This document shows, piece by piece, positions 57,664 through 64,000 of a stretch of 64,000 nucleotides of DNA. The translations under genes were made by a program, and so were the position numbers. Location: the NCBI GenBank assembly GCA_946811185.2, contig OX328096.1, positions 70,989,345-71,053,344 of the forward strand, written 5' to 3'. Below the pieces are notes generated by a model that worked only from the letters and a program-made list of their open reading frames with translations, did no database searches and was not told the DNA's origin. This stretch comes from Hippopus hippopus. Taxonomy: Eukaryota; Mollusca; Bivalvia; Cardiida; Cardiidae. How positions within the stretch are numbered: the stretch's first letter is position 1; each line of letters starts with the position of its first letter.

Positions 57664-58320
57664 ATGTTACCGCTACCAATAGAACTACGTGAAAAAATTT
57701 ATGGAGAATTTGTTCGACAGCATACGCTTGATGAACAAACACAGCTTAACATTAAATTTTTCTGTGTGAAAATTTGGATCAAAAAAATGTTTAAATGGGT
57801 TGCAAAAGGAGAAAAGTCCTACAAAGTGTATGCTATATTCAACTTTATTGCGATGATGGTGGACGATTCGGGGATGGATCTCGTTCTCAAGACTTATTTA
57901 GCAGATAGCTGTATGAAAGACAATGTTATTAGTAAACTGTTTCGATCCACAAGCCGATGGACATTTTTTATCATAGGAACAACAGAAGAAAGTTTTCTTA
58001 ACGTTGTGAAAATGAAATCAGTTCTATTTGACTTTTACTTACGCTACAAAAAAGGATCTGTTCATGATTCCTACGGGGAAACAATGGAAACCATGTCAGG
58101 GTATATTCTATTTGATAGAGATGTTACAGAAGAAGTAGTAAATTCAGCTCTTTCAACAAAAGACGCTTATAGACATGTTGCTCCATTCATAGGACTACAA
58201 AATTTCAACGATATGGACAGTGAGTATACAATGTTTTTGGGGTATGACCAATTGCATAAAGACATTACGGAATATGAAAACAAATGTGAAACTCGTGGTA
58301 TTTGCGAATTTGCATTATAA
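57664..58320 (+). CDS. Unknown Polinton protein, 218 residues
   Basis: The ATG at 57664 (MLPLPIELREKIYGEF) follows the polymerase stop by 80 bp; the frame is open to a GTG at 57601, which I do not take as start. The sequence is mostly helical and neutral (FFCVKIWIKKMFKWV, FNFIAMMVDDSG, FFIIGTTEESF) with no Cys pattern and no motif I recognise. It does not look like a capsid or ATPase. Its last 50 bp lie within the right inverted arm. Poly(A) signals follow near 58710 and 58721. It is probably transcribed with or just after the polymerase. Confidence 0.65.
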   Translation: MLPLPIELREKIYGEFVRQHTLDEQTQLNIKFFCVKIWIKKMFKWVAKGEKSYKVYAIFNFIAMMVDDSGMDLVLKTYLADSCMKDNVISKLFRSTSRWTFFIIGTTEESFLNVVKMKSVLFDFYLRYKKGSVHDSYGETMETMSGYILFDRDVTEEVVNSALSTKDAYRHVAPFIGLQNFNDMDSEYTMFLGYDQLHKDITEYENKCETRGICEFAL

Positions 58321-58324
58321 AAAA

Positions 58325-58735
58325 ATTGTTATATACTGTTTTTGCGATTAATTCATTGTAAAATAATTCGTTGCGAAAAAATAATTCATTGTGATTAATT
58401 CATTGCGATTAATTCGTTGTGAATAATTCATTGTGAAAAAATATTTCAGTGCGATTTTTCATTGTTAAGAAAATGTTTTTTCATTGTCAAGAAATTTTTT
58501 TATGATGCATTGCAAAAAAATGTTTGCTTGTGATTTTTTTCATTGTTAAGAAAATGTTTTTTCATTGTCAAGAAATTTTTTTATGATGCATTGCAAAAAA
58601 AATGTTTCATTGTGATTTTTTTTCATTGTCAAGAAATTTTTTTCATTGTCAAGAAATTTTTTTATGATGCATTGCAAAAAAATGTTTCAATGTTTAGTTC
58701 TGTTCAGTAAATAAAAGTTCAATAAATAAAAGTTA
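58325..58735 (+). repeat. AT-rich tandem repeat and poly(A) signals, right arm
   Basis: Units with TTTTCATTGTCAAGAAA and TTATGATGCATTGCAAAA, then AATAAA at 58710-58715 and near 58721-58730. Serves as the 3' end of the unknown 218-residue gene. Confidence 0.8.
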
Positions 58736-58839
58736 AAAAAACAATAGAGTTCTTCATTCTGTTTTTTCCCCAAAAAAGACTTGTTCTGGTTACATTTTTT
58801 CCATACAACGTCTCATAACTGTTAGTTAAACTCTAGTTT

Positions 58840-59110
58840 TTTCTTACCCGAAAAAGAAAATGTAACAAACCTATGGATTGGGCAACAATAAAATCCCCCG
58901 AACAAGAAAATGTAACAAACCCACGGGTTGGTCAACAATAAAACAATTAGTATTAGAAAAAACAACGGTGAATCTGATTGGATAACATTAATTTGGAGCC
59001 AAAACAGCATGAAACGTAGCATGGAAAAAATGTATGTGCTTTCTGCCAGGTCCGAGCTCTTTAAAAAATTTCAATCCTCCTTAAACGTATAAAACCCCGC
59101 GTTATTTTTC
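58840..59110 (+). promoter_or_regulatory. Promoter cassette of the 88-residue gene
   Basis: Paired repeats around TTGGTCAACAATAAAAC, a GATTGG site, AAACAGCATGAAACG, then AATCCTCCTTAAACG and TATAAA at 59089-59094. The CRE seen in the other cassettes is missing here. The motif TTATTTTTCATACATTCACC just downstream recurs at 60778-60797. Confidence 0.72.
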
Positions 59111-59186
59111 ATACATTCACCATTTCTTTGACTCTCAGCTAACGATCACTTCGAAAGCAGTGTCAATATTCGGAAGCAATATCAAT

Positions 59187-59453
59187 ATGGAAGAGGTAAA
59201 TCATCAACTACGTGAGGCTCTCCAAGAGTATCTAAATGCTGGTCAGCAGTTATTGCAACTAACCACTCGTCTCGTAGGAGAGGAGGAACAAAAACAACTG
59301 CGACGTATAACACAGCCATACAAAGACCTCGGCGAAAGATTAGTTCAGCTATTATTAAAGACAACACCGGATATCATTTTGGTTGATATCGAGTTCGGGA
59401 GGAAGATTACAGCATGCCCCATTTGCCAAGCGAATTTCGGATGCTGCCATTAA
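59187..59453 (+). CDS. 88-residue Polinton protein with CPxC tail
   Basis: The ATG at 59187 (MEEVNHQLREALQEYL) is preferred over the GTG at 59160. Residues 1-55 form a probable amphipathic helix or coiled coil (QLLQLTTRLVGEEEQKQL), and the end ACPICQANFGCCH resembles the tail of the 78-residue protein (SCPACRKVGGCA). The function is unknown. It has its own TATA box and a histone-type stem-loop 36 bp after the stop. It is single copy, since the left arm lacks this part. Confidence 0.72.
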   Translation: MEEVNHQLREALQEYLNAGQQLLQLTTRLVGEEEQKQLRRITQPYKDLGERLVQLLLKTTPDIILVDIEFGRKITACPICQANFGCCH

Positions 59454-59488
59454 AAGTGGAAAAAAACACAGCCTCCAAAAAACAAAAC

Positions 59489-59504
59489 AGCCCTTTTCAG
59501 GGCT
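59489..59504 (+). terminator. Histone-type 3' stem-loop of the 88-residue gene
   Basis: AGCCCT-TTTC-AGGGCT followed directly by ACCCA, the exact 3' flank of canonical histone messages, and then CACGAAAG. Confidence 0.83.
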
Positions 59505-59607
59505 ACCCATCTACCACGAAAGTTCTATCTTTCCTCAAATTGTCAAAAAACTCAAAATTGTCAAAAAACTCAAAAGATTCACAATCAAAAAAGTCATAGA
59601 TTAGCCA

Positions 59608-59870
59608 AACTCTAGTTTTTTCTAACCCGAACAAGAAAATGTAACAAACCCACGGATTGGTCAACAATAAAATCCCCGAACAAGAAAATGTAACAAACCC
59701 ACGGGTTGGTCAACAATAAAACATTTAGTATTAGAAATAAAACGCTGAATCTGATTGGATAACATTAATTTGGAGCCAAAACAGCATGAAACGCCGACGC
59801 GGGAAAAACATAGGAGAAAATGACGTCATGGGTCAACTAGTTCAATCCGTCTGAAAAGCTATAAATCTCG
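59608..59870 (+). promoter_or_regulatory. Promoter cassette of the 104-residue gene
   Basis: Two 40-bp direct repeats with GGTCAACAATAAAA, a GATTGG site, CGCCGACGCGGGAAAAA, TGACGTCA at 59821-59828 and TATAAA at 59860-59865, 39 bp before the ATG. Confidence 0.78.
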
Positions 59871-59904
59871 GCGATTTATTTTCCATGCATTTCATTTTTT
59901 CACA

Positions 59905-60219
59905 ATGGCTTCAAGACAATCACCAGTCGTCACTTGGATGGATACTGAGCGAAAGTTAATAAGAGCAAGGAGACAAATCGTCTTACTTAAACAACGCCTA
60001 GCTGCAGTGAGAAGACGATACGAGAGGGCTGAGCTTGCTAATAACAGGCTGTTCTGTTATAACCTTCGGATGAAGGAACTCATTATTGAGGGCATGCTTG
60101 AGATGTATTTTCAGTATGTTATTTTAAAAACTGAGCAGGTGACCCGTCTTTTCCGTGCGCAAATCGCCACTGAAAGGAGTGAGTCAGACAGTGAATCGAC
60201 TGATGCTGATACTGAATAA
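59905..60219 (+). CDS. 104-residue basic coiled-coil protein with acidic tail
   Basis: Starts MASRQSPVVTWMDTERKL. Residues 15-50 are strongly basic and helical (RARRQIVLLKQRLAAVRRRY), the middle is a leucine-rich helix (LIIEGMLEMYFQYVIL) and the end is acidic (SESDSESTDADTE). This could be a bZIP-like or DNA-condensing protein, or a small structural protein; no family is recognised. It has its own CRE/TATA promoter and a stem-loop 31 bp after the stop. Confidence 0.74.
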   Translation: MASRQSPVVTWMDTERKLIRARRQIVLLKQRLAAVRRRYERAELANNRLFCYNLRMKELIIEGMLEMYFQYVILKTEQVTRLFRAQIATERSESDSESTDADTE

Positions 60220-60250
60220 ACATTTTCATAAAATCAGCTCTTCTCAAAAC

Positions 60251-60266
60251 AGCCCTTTTCAGGGCT
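60251..60266 (+). terminator. Histone-type 3' stem-loop of the 104-residue gene
   Basis: AGCCCT-TTTC-AGGGCT, AACCATCTAC, then CACGAAAG 10-17 bases beyond the AACCA start, as in the other copies. Confidence 0.82.
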
Positions 60267-60339
60267 AACCATCTACCACGAAAGTTCTATCTTTCTTCAA
60301 ATTGTCATTTCTTCAAATTGTCAAACTTCTTTCTTTTAG

Positions 60340-60745
60340 AAGAGTTACACTCCAAAGACTCACACTCCAGAGAGTTACACTCCAAAGAGTAAAAAAATCA
60401 TTCATAGATGCAGAAAAAAAGACTAAGTCCAACTCAATGTCCAGACATTTAGAAAAGAAAATTCATTCACAGAATAAAAAAGCTAAGTCCAACCCAGTGC
60501 TCAGTCTTTTAGAGAAAAAAATCATTTATAGATGTAAAAAAGACTAAGTCCAACTCAATGCTCAGACATTTAGAAAGAGAAAAAATCATACATAGGTTTA
60601 AAAAGTCTAAGTTCAACTCAGTGCTCTGACATATAGAAATCATTTAAAGTGTAAAAAAATCTAAGTTCAACTCAGCGATATAGGGACAAATTCCATTTAG
60701 AGTGAAAAAAATCATTCATAGGATGAAAAAAACTAAAAAAAGTGA
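60340..60745 (+). repeat. 64-bp repeat block, internal
   Basis: Starts with three or four short units of AGTTACACTCCAAAGA and continues with about six units containing CTAAGTCCAACTCA and TTTAGAAA..AAAATCAT. It lies directly 3' of the stem-loop of the 104-residue gene. Open frames in it are repeat translations. Confidence 0.75.
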
Positions 60746-60756
60746 TCCATCACACG

Positions 60757-60832
60757 TATAAAACATCAAGCTCTTGATTATTTTTCATACATTCACCATT
60801 AACTTTCGTAAAACCTGACCCAGTATCGCACA
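60757..60832 (+). promoter_or_regulatory. Short promoter of the right 46-residue gene
   Basis: TATAAAA at 60757-60763, TTATTTTTCATACATTCACC at 60778-60797, and the ATG at 60833. The paired 40-bp repeats and CRE are absent. Confidence 0.65.
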
Positions 60833-60973
60833 ATGTTTGGATTAACATTTTTTCTCTTATTGCTCTTCTGGTTAGAAGAAAGAGAACGTTTCAGATATAT
60901 CAGACATGAAATTGAACATCCGATGCAAATGCTAAATAAAATGGAATCAATCAAAAGAAAGAGAGGGGGATAA
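60833..60973 (+). CDS. 46-residue membrane-anchor protein, right copy
   Basis: Begins MFGLTFFLLLLFWLEERER. Residues 3-14 form a hydrophobic segment just long enough for a signal anchor, followed by a charged helix with Met repeats (HPMQMLNKMES) and a KRKRGG end. Same frame and length as 49978-50118, which supports it as a real gene despite the size. The 3' element at about 61001-61016 has the TTTC loop region but a poorly paired stem. Confidence 0.62.
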   Translation: MFGLTFFLLLLFWLEERERFRYIRHEIEHPMQMLNKMESIKRKRGG

Positions 60974-61096
60974 AAAAAGTGCATTCTGTACAAAAAAAGC
61001 AACTCTTTTCAGGACTAGCTATCTTAAATAAACATCTTTCTTTTCATTTTGTCAAAAGCCTCATAATCAAAAAAGTCATAGCTTAGTTAAACTCTA

Positions 61097-61347
61097 GTTT
61101 TTTCTAACCCGAACAAGAAAATGTAACAAACCCACGGATTGGTCAACAATAAAATCCCCGAACAAGAAAATGTAACAAACCCATGGGTTGGTCAACAATA
61201 AAACATTTAGTATTAGAAATAAAACGCTGAATCTGATTGGATAACATTAATTTGGAGCCAAAACAGCATGAAACGCCGACGCGGGAAAAACATAGGAGAA
61301 AATGACGTCATGGGTCAACTAGTTCAATCCTCCTGTAAAGCTATAAA
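61097..61347 (+). promoter_or_regulatory. Promoter cassette of the right 78-residue gene
   Basis: Two 40-bp repeats, a GATTGG site, CGCCGACGCGGGAAAAA, TGACGTCA at 61304-61311, TATAAA at 61342-61347 and ATG at 61401. Nearly identical to 59608-59865 and to the inverse of 49556-49860. Confidence 0.78.
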
Positions 61348-61400
61348 AAACCCAGCGTTATTTTCCCGCACATCATTCATCTCTCCGACTTACAACAAAA

Positions 61401-61637
61401 ATGGAATGTGCACTTCGAGACATGAGTTTCAGCGGGCTTGCCCAGCTATCGACAAAAGAAAATAAGATGGACGGTAAAAAGAAGGAGTTCGTCGTGCCCC
61501 AGACCGAGTGCTGGGATAGTGACAACAAGCCACCGTTCTCACTTCAATACAACTTGGACGAGCAGCAGCTAAAAAGGATAAGGAGGCGGGCTGCGAGTAG
61601 CTGTCCAGCATGCAGGAAGGTTGGAGGTTGTGCTTAA
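61401..61637 (+). CDS. 78-residue Polinton arm protein, right copy
   Basis: Identical to the left-arm product (49313-49549). Begins MECALRDMSF and ends CPACRKVGGCA. The stop codon lies within the loop side of an inverted repeat (GGAGGTTGTG ... CACAACCTCC, 61623-61650). Two stem-loops follow, GTCCCT-TTT-AGGGAC at 61659-61673 and the standard one at 61682-61697. Function unknown. The perfect identity between arms shows strong homogenisation or a recent origin. Confidence 0.77.
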   Translation: MECALRDMSFSGLAQLSTKENKMDGKKKEFVVPQTECWDSDNKPPFSLQYNLDEQQLKRIRRRAASSCPACRKVGGCA

Positions 61638-61681
61638 AAACACAACCTCCAAAACCAGGTCCCTTTTAGGGACACCCCAAC

Positions 61682-61697
61682 AGCCCTTTTCAGGGCT
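61682..61697 (+). terminator. Histone-type 3' stem-loop of the right 78-residue gene
   Basis: AGCCCT-TTTC-AGGGCT, then AACCATCTACCACGGAAG, 45 bp after the stop codon. Confidence 0.8.
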
Positions 61698-62080
61698 AAC
61701 CATCTACCACGGAAGATCTACCTTTCTTCAAATTGTCAGACGTAAGTTCTATCTTTTCTTCAAATTGTCATTTCTTCAAATTGTCAGACGAAAGTTCTAC
61801 CTTCAAGCTGTTAGACGAAAGTTCTATCTTCAAGTTGTCATTTCTTCAAATTGTCACAGCTCTTTTCAGAGCTAACCCAACAGTCCTTTTCAGGACTAAC
61901 CATCTACCACGAAAGTTCTATCTTCAAGATGTCAGACGAAAGTTCTACCTTCAGGCTGTCAGACAAAAGTTCTATCTTCAAGTTGTCATTTCTTCAAATT
62001 GTCACAGCTCTTTTCAGAGCTAACCCAACAGTCCTTTTCAGGACTAACCAACTACCACGAAAGTTCTATCTTTCTTTTAG
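61698..62080 (+). repeat. Tandem histone-like stem-loop array, right arm
   Basis: Paired stem-loops at 61858-61873 and 61882-61897, and again 148 bp later at 62006-62021 and 62030-62045. The first of each pair is AGCTCT-TTTC-AGAGCT + AACCCA. The second is AGTCCT-TTTC-AGGACT + AACCA. The stems change by compensating substitutions. Between them lie repeats of CGAAAGTTCTA(T/C)CTTCA. Confidence 0.82.
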
Positions 62081-62139
62081 AAGAGATGCACTCCAAAAGA
62101 GTTATACTCCCGAGAGTTATACTGCAAAGAGTAAGAATC

Positions 62140-62715
62140 ATACATAGGTGTAGAAAAAAGACTAAGTCCAACTCAATGGTCAACCTTTTAGAAAGAGAGA
62201 AAATCATTCATAGGGGAAAAAAGCTAAGACCAACTCAGTGATATAGGATAAATTTCCTTTTAGAAAAGAGAAATCATTCATAGAGATGCAAAAAAAGTCT
62301 AAGTCCAACTCAATGGTTAGGCAATTAGAAAGAAAAAAATCATACGTAGGCGAAGAAAAAGACTAAGTACAACTCAGTGCTCAGACATTTAGAAAGAAAA
62401 AATCATACATAGGTGAAGAAAAAACTAAGTAAAACTCAGTGCTCAGGCTTTTAGAAAGAGAAAAAAATCATCCATAGGGTGAAAAGTCTAAGTCCAACTC
62501 AATGGCCAGGCTTTTAGAAAGAGAGAAAATCATCCATAGGGTAAAAAAACTAAGTCCATCTCACTGACCAGACATTTAGAAAGAGAAAAAAATCATTCAT
62601 AGAGATGCAGAAAAAAAGACTAAGTCCAACTCAGTGATCAGGCATTTAGAAAGAGAGAAAACCAATCATAGGGTGAAAAAACTAAGTCCAACTCAGTGAT
62701 CTGACCATTTTTTAC
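62140..62715 (+). repeat. 64-bp tandem repeat, right arm tip
   Basis: About nine units with CTAAGTCCAACTCA(G/A)TG and TTTAGAAAGAGA, ending just before TTTTTTACCCAGACC. The left arm has about three. Confidence 0.78.
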
Positions 62716-63087
62716 CCAGACCGTTAGTCATAAGGCCGGCATTTTGAATGCTAAATCCCTCTCAGGGTAGAGAGAATAGGCAAAACTCCCCCCCCCTTTT
62801 CCCTTTTTTGCAAAAAATACCGCTCAGGGAAGAGAGCCTGGGGCATTTTTATCCCCAGAGTATCCTCCACAAGGCCGCCATTTTGAATGCTATGATTCTA
62901 TTTATAGTAACATTTTCATGCGGAATCTCGGACTTTATCGCTTACTCGCAACTTTTCGGACCTTCGGAGGGCAAATTAGCCCACATTTTTGTCAGGGACG
63001 GTGATATAGTGCACTCAGGGAAGGCAGCCTAGGGACATACTCAGGCCTAGGTATGTCCCTAGGCTTCCTTCCTTTACTACTATTGCG

Positions 63088-64000
63088 TTGTTAGCCAAGA
63101 AACTGGGTTTCTACTAAATTACTCTTAAGAAAAGTAGGTGGGTGTGGTCAATCATTGAGATGGGTGATAAAATCCCGCCTTCTGATAACGACAGATAGTC
63201 GATGTTTGAAAGGTGCTTCATTTTTGTACAAAAACATGCAAGTCTACATTGTTTTCTTTTTAAAGATTTCATCGTTTGGTCTAAACAGACCTTTATTTTA
63301 AATATGATTCATTAATAAAAAAACAGAACAAACGATATATTCCGAAACATGGCAGAATGTCGACTCTCATTTTACGTTAAACATGAGAATTAATGTATTG
63401 CTCAATAACGCTCATTACGAGAGCTTCCTCATTCTTAAATCTTATTGAAAATTCTGCTTTCAACCATATGCAAAACAATTTAAAAGAGGCTACTTTCAGA
63501 ACTGTTTTCATTATTTCTCTTCATATTATACTACAAACGAATTTAAATATTCATATCCCAGTGCCTCTTACGCCATCTGCCTTTTTTAAAAGATATTTCT
63601 TGTTACTCATATGTCTGTTTCAATGTAAATACGTCATTAGGCAAACCTTGAGCAATAATCAAATTCCCAGGCTTTATTACCGCAAAAGCTCCGATAAATA
63701 ACCTCCCAGAGCAAGATCGGACCCTGGGCCTCAAGGTCCCCGGCCGAACGTTCTACCACATTGCTACAAAAGCTAGCTCTGCATCAAAGCAGTTAAAGTG
63801 TCCCCCATACAAACACAAGCTATATACATTTCTATCTGTGGAATAGACCAATATACTACATTACAATGGGTAATTACTTTTCTTCGCCGGAAATAGACCA
63901 CTTTACTTTTCTAAGAATCATTAGCCTCCAATTGATGATGGGAGTTTTCTTTAACGGGGTAGAAAACGTCGCTGCAGAATAATTAAATGCAGATCTCCAT
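63088..64000. other. Host flank beyond the Polinton; S2 resumes
   Basis: No gene is seen. 63690-64000 matches 20870-21190 of segment S1 (CAAGATCGGACC-type tRNA-like head in reverse, then ACACAAGCTA.ATACATTT, AATAGACCACTTTACT-type and GAGTTTTCTTT), so the duplicated segment continues past the insertion. Confidence 0.6.

Larger units (their letters stand above)
48139..63081 (+). mobile_element. Polinton/Maverick, 14.9 kb, recent insertion
   Basis: The element starts AGTAGTAAAGGAAGG and ends CCTTCCTTTACTACT, with the 6-bp duplication ATTGCG on both sides (48133-48138, 63082-63087). AG...CT ends plus a 6-bp duplication and a protein-primed DNA polymerase are diagnostic for Polintons. The inverted arms are unusually long, about 2.9 kb left (to about 51008) and 4.8 kb right (from about 58271), and carry genes. 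The two arm copies of the 78-residue protein are identical, so insertion or arm conversion is recent. No integrase, double-jelly-roll capsid, FtsK-type ATPase or adenovirus-type protease frame is visible, so integration must rely on a related autonomous element. Confidence 0.93.
58271..63081 (+). repeat. Right inverted arm of the Polinton
   Basis: Mirror of 48139-51008 with extra material: 1,676 bp (59125-60800) holding the 88- and 104-residue genes, and more 64-bp repeat units near the tip. The inner limit is set by similarity starting near GGAATATGAAAACAAAT. Confidence 0.88.

Noticed and set aside
58822..59022. 66-codon frame MLRFMLFW (also 50253-50453)
   Set aside because: It covers the paired 40-bp promoter repeats on the opposite strand; conserved only because the arms are nearly identical.
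61268..61465. 65-codon frame starting MKRRRGKNIG (also 49485-49682 on minus)
   Set aside because: It spans the CRE and TATA box of the 78-residue gene and overlaps its start, so it is promoter sequence.
48139..63081. Adenovirus-like or adintovirus-like virus genome
   Set aside because: The protein-primed polymerase would fit, but no capsid, penton, protease or ATPase is visible, and the 6-bp duplication and AG...CT ends show an integrated Polinton.

Overview
The window is animal nuclear DNA, AT-rich and dense in repeats. I infer a bivalve mollusc. The grounds are two split genes for small secreted C1q-domain proteins, tRNA-derived SINEs, long tandem-core elements that open with GTCCGTC repeats, a DIRS/Ngaro-type tyrosine-recombinase retroelement and a Polinton. 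Species cannot be fixed from sequence alone. Host coding sequence is only about 1.5 kb; almost everything else is mobile DNA or its remains.

Layout. 1-3.6 kb: four tandem copies of a 0.65-0.85 kb repeat, one split by a 908-bp element with long inverted ends (643-1550). 3.6-7.3 kb: a SINE and hairpin repeats. 7.3-8.4 kb: tandem-core element 1. 8559-13200: a complete but frameshifted Ngaro-like retroelement with split direct repeats (gag, RT, RNase H, tyrosine recombinase; minus strand). 14.4-21.2 kb: segment S1 with C1q gene 1. 21.2-23.05 kb: tandem-core element 2, sharing its end architecture with element 1. 23864-28589: a 4.7-kb cut-and-paste type element with 7-bp target duplications, carrying a 34-bp element that is little more than two inverted ends. 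33.8-64.0 kb: segment S2, a diverged duplicate of S1, with C1q gene 2. S2 also holds a 597-bp palindromic element (44671-45267) and is split by the Polinton. About 40 copies of one hairpin repeat lie between 0.4 and 46.4 kb, with none inside the Polinton.

The main object is a 14,943-bp Polinton/Maverick at 48139-63081. It has AG...CT ends, a perfect 6-bp target duplication ATTGCG, and inverted arms of about 2.9 kb (left) and 4.8 kb (right). Its core encodes a protein-primed family B DNA polymerase, interrupted by one in-frame stop, plus zinc-knuckle, zinc-ribbon, coiled-coil and unknown proteins. I see no integrase, capsid protein, packaging ATPase or protease.

The most striking signal is how its small genes are built. 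Three of them are driven by a repeated promoter cassette (paired 40-bp repeats, CCAAT-type sites, usually a TGACGTCA site, then TATAAA), and all the small genes have a TATA box. Four of them end 33-51 bp after the stop in a stem-loop with 6-bp stem and TTTC loop, followed by AACCA or ACCCA and then CACGAAAG. That is the layout of replication-dependent histone mRNA 3' ends (SLBP stem-loop plus U7 element). The larger core genes instead have AATAAA signals. I infer an S-phase-coupled, non-polyadenylated gene set inside a mobile element. I know of no description of this, but I could not search.
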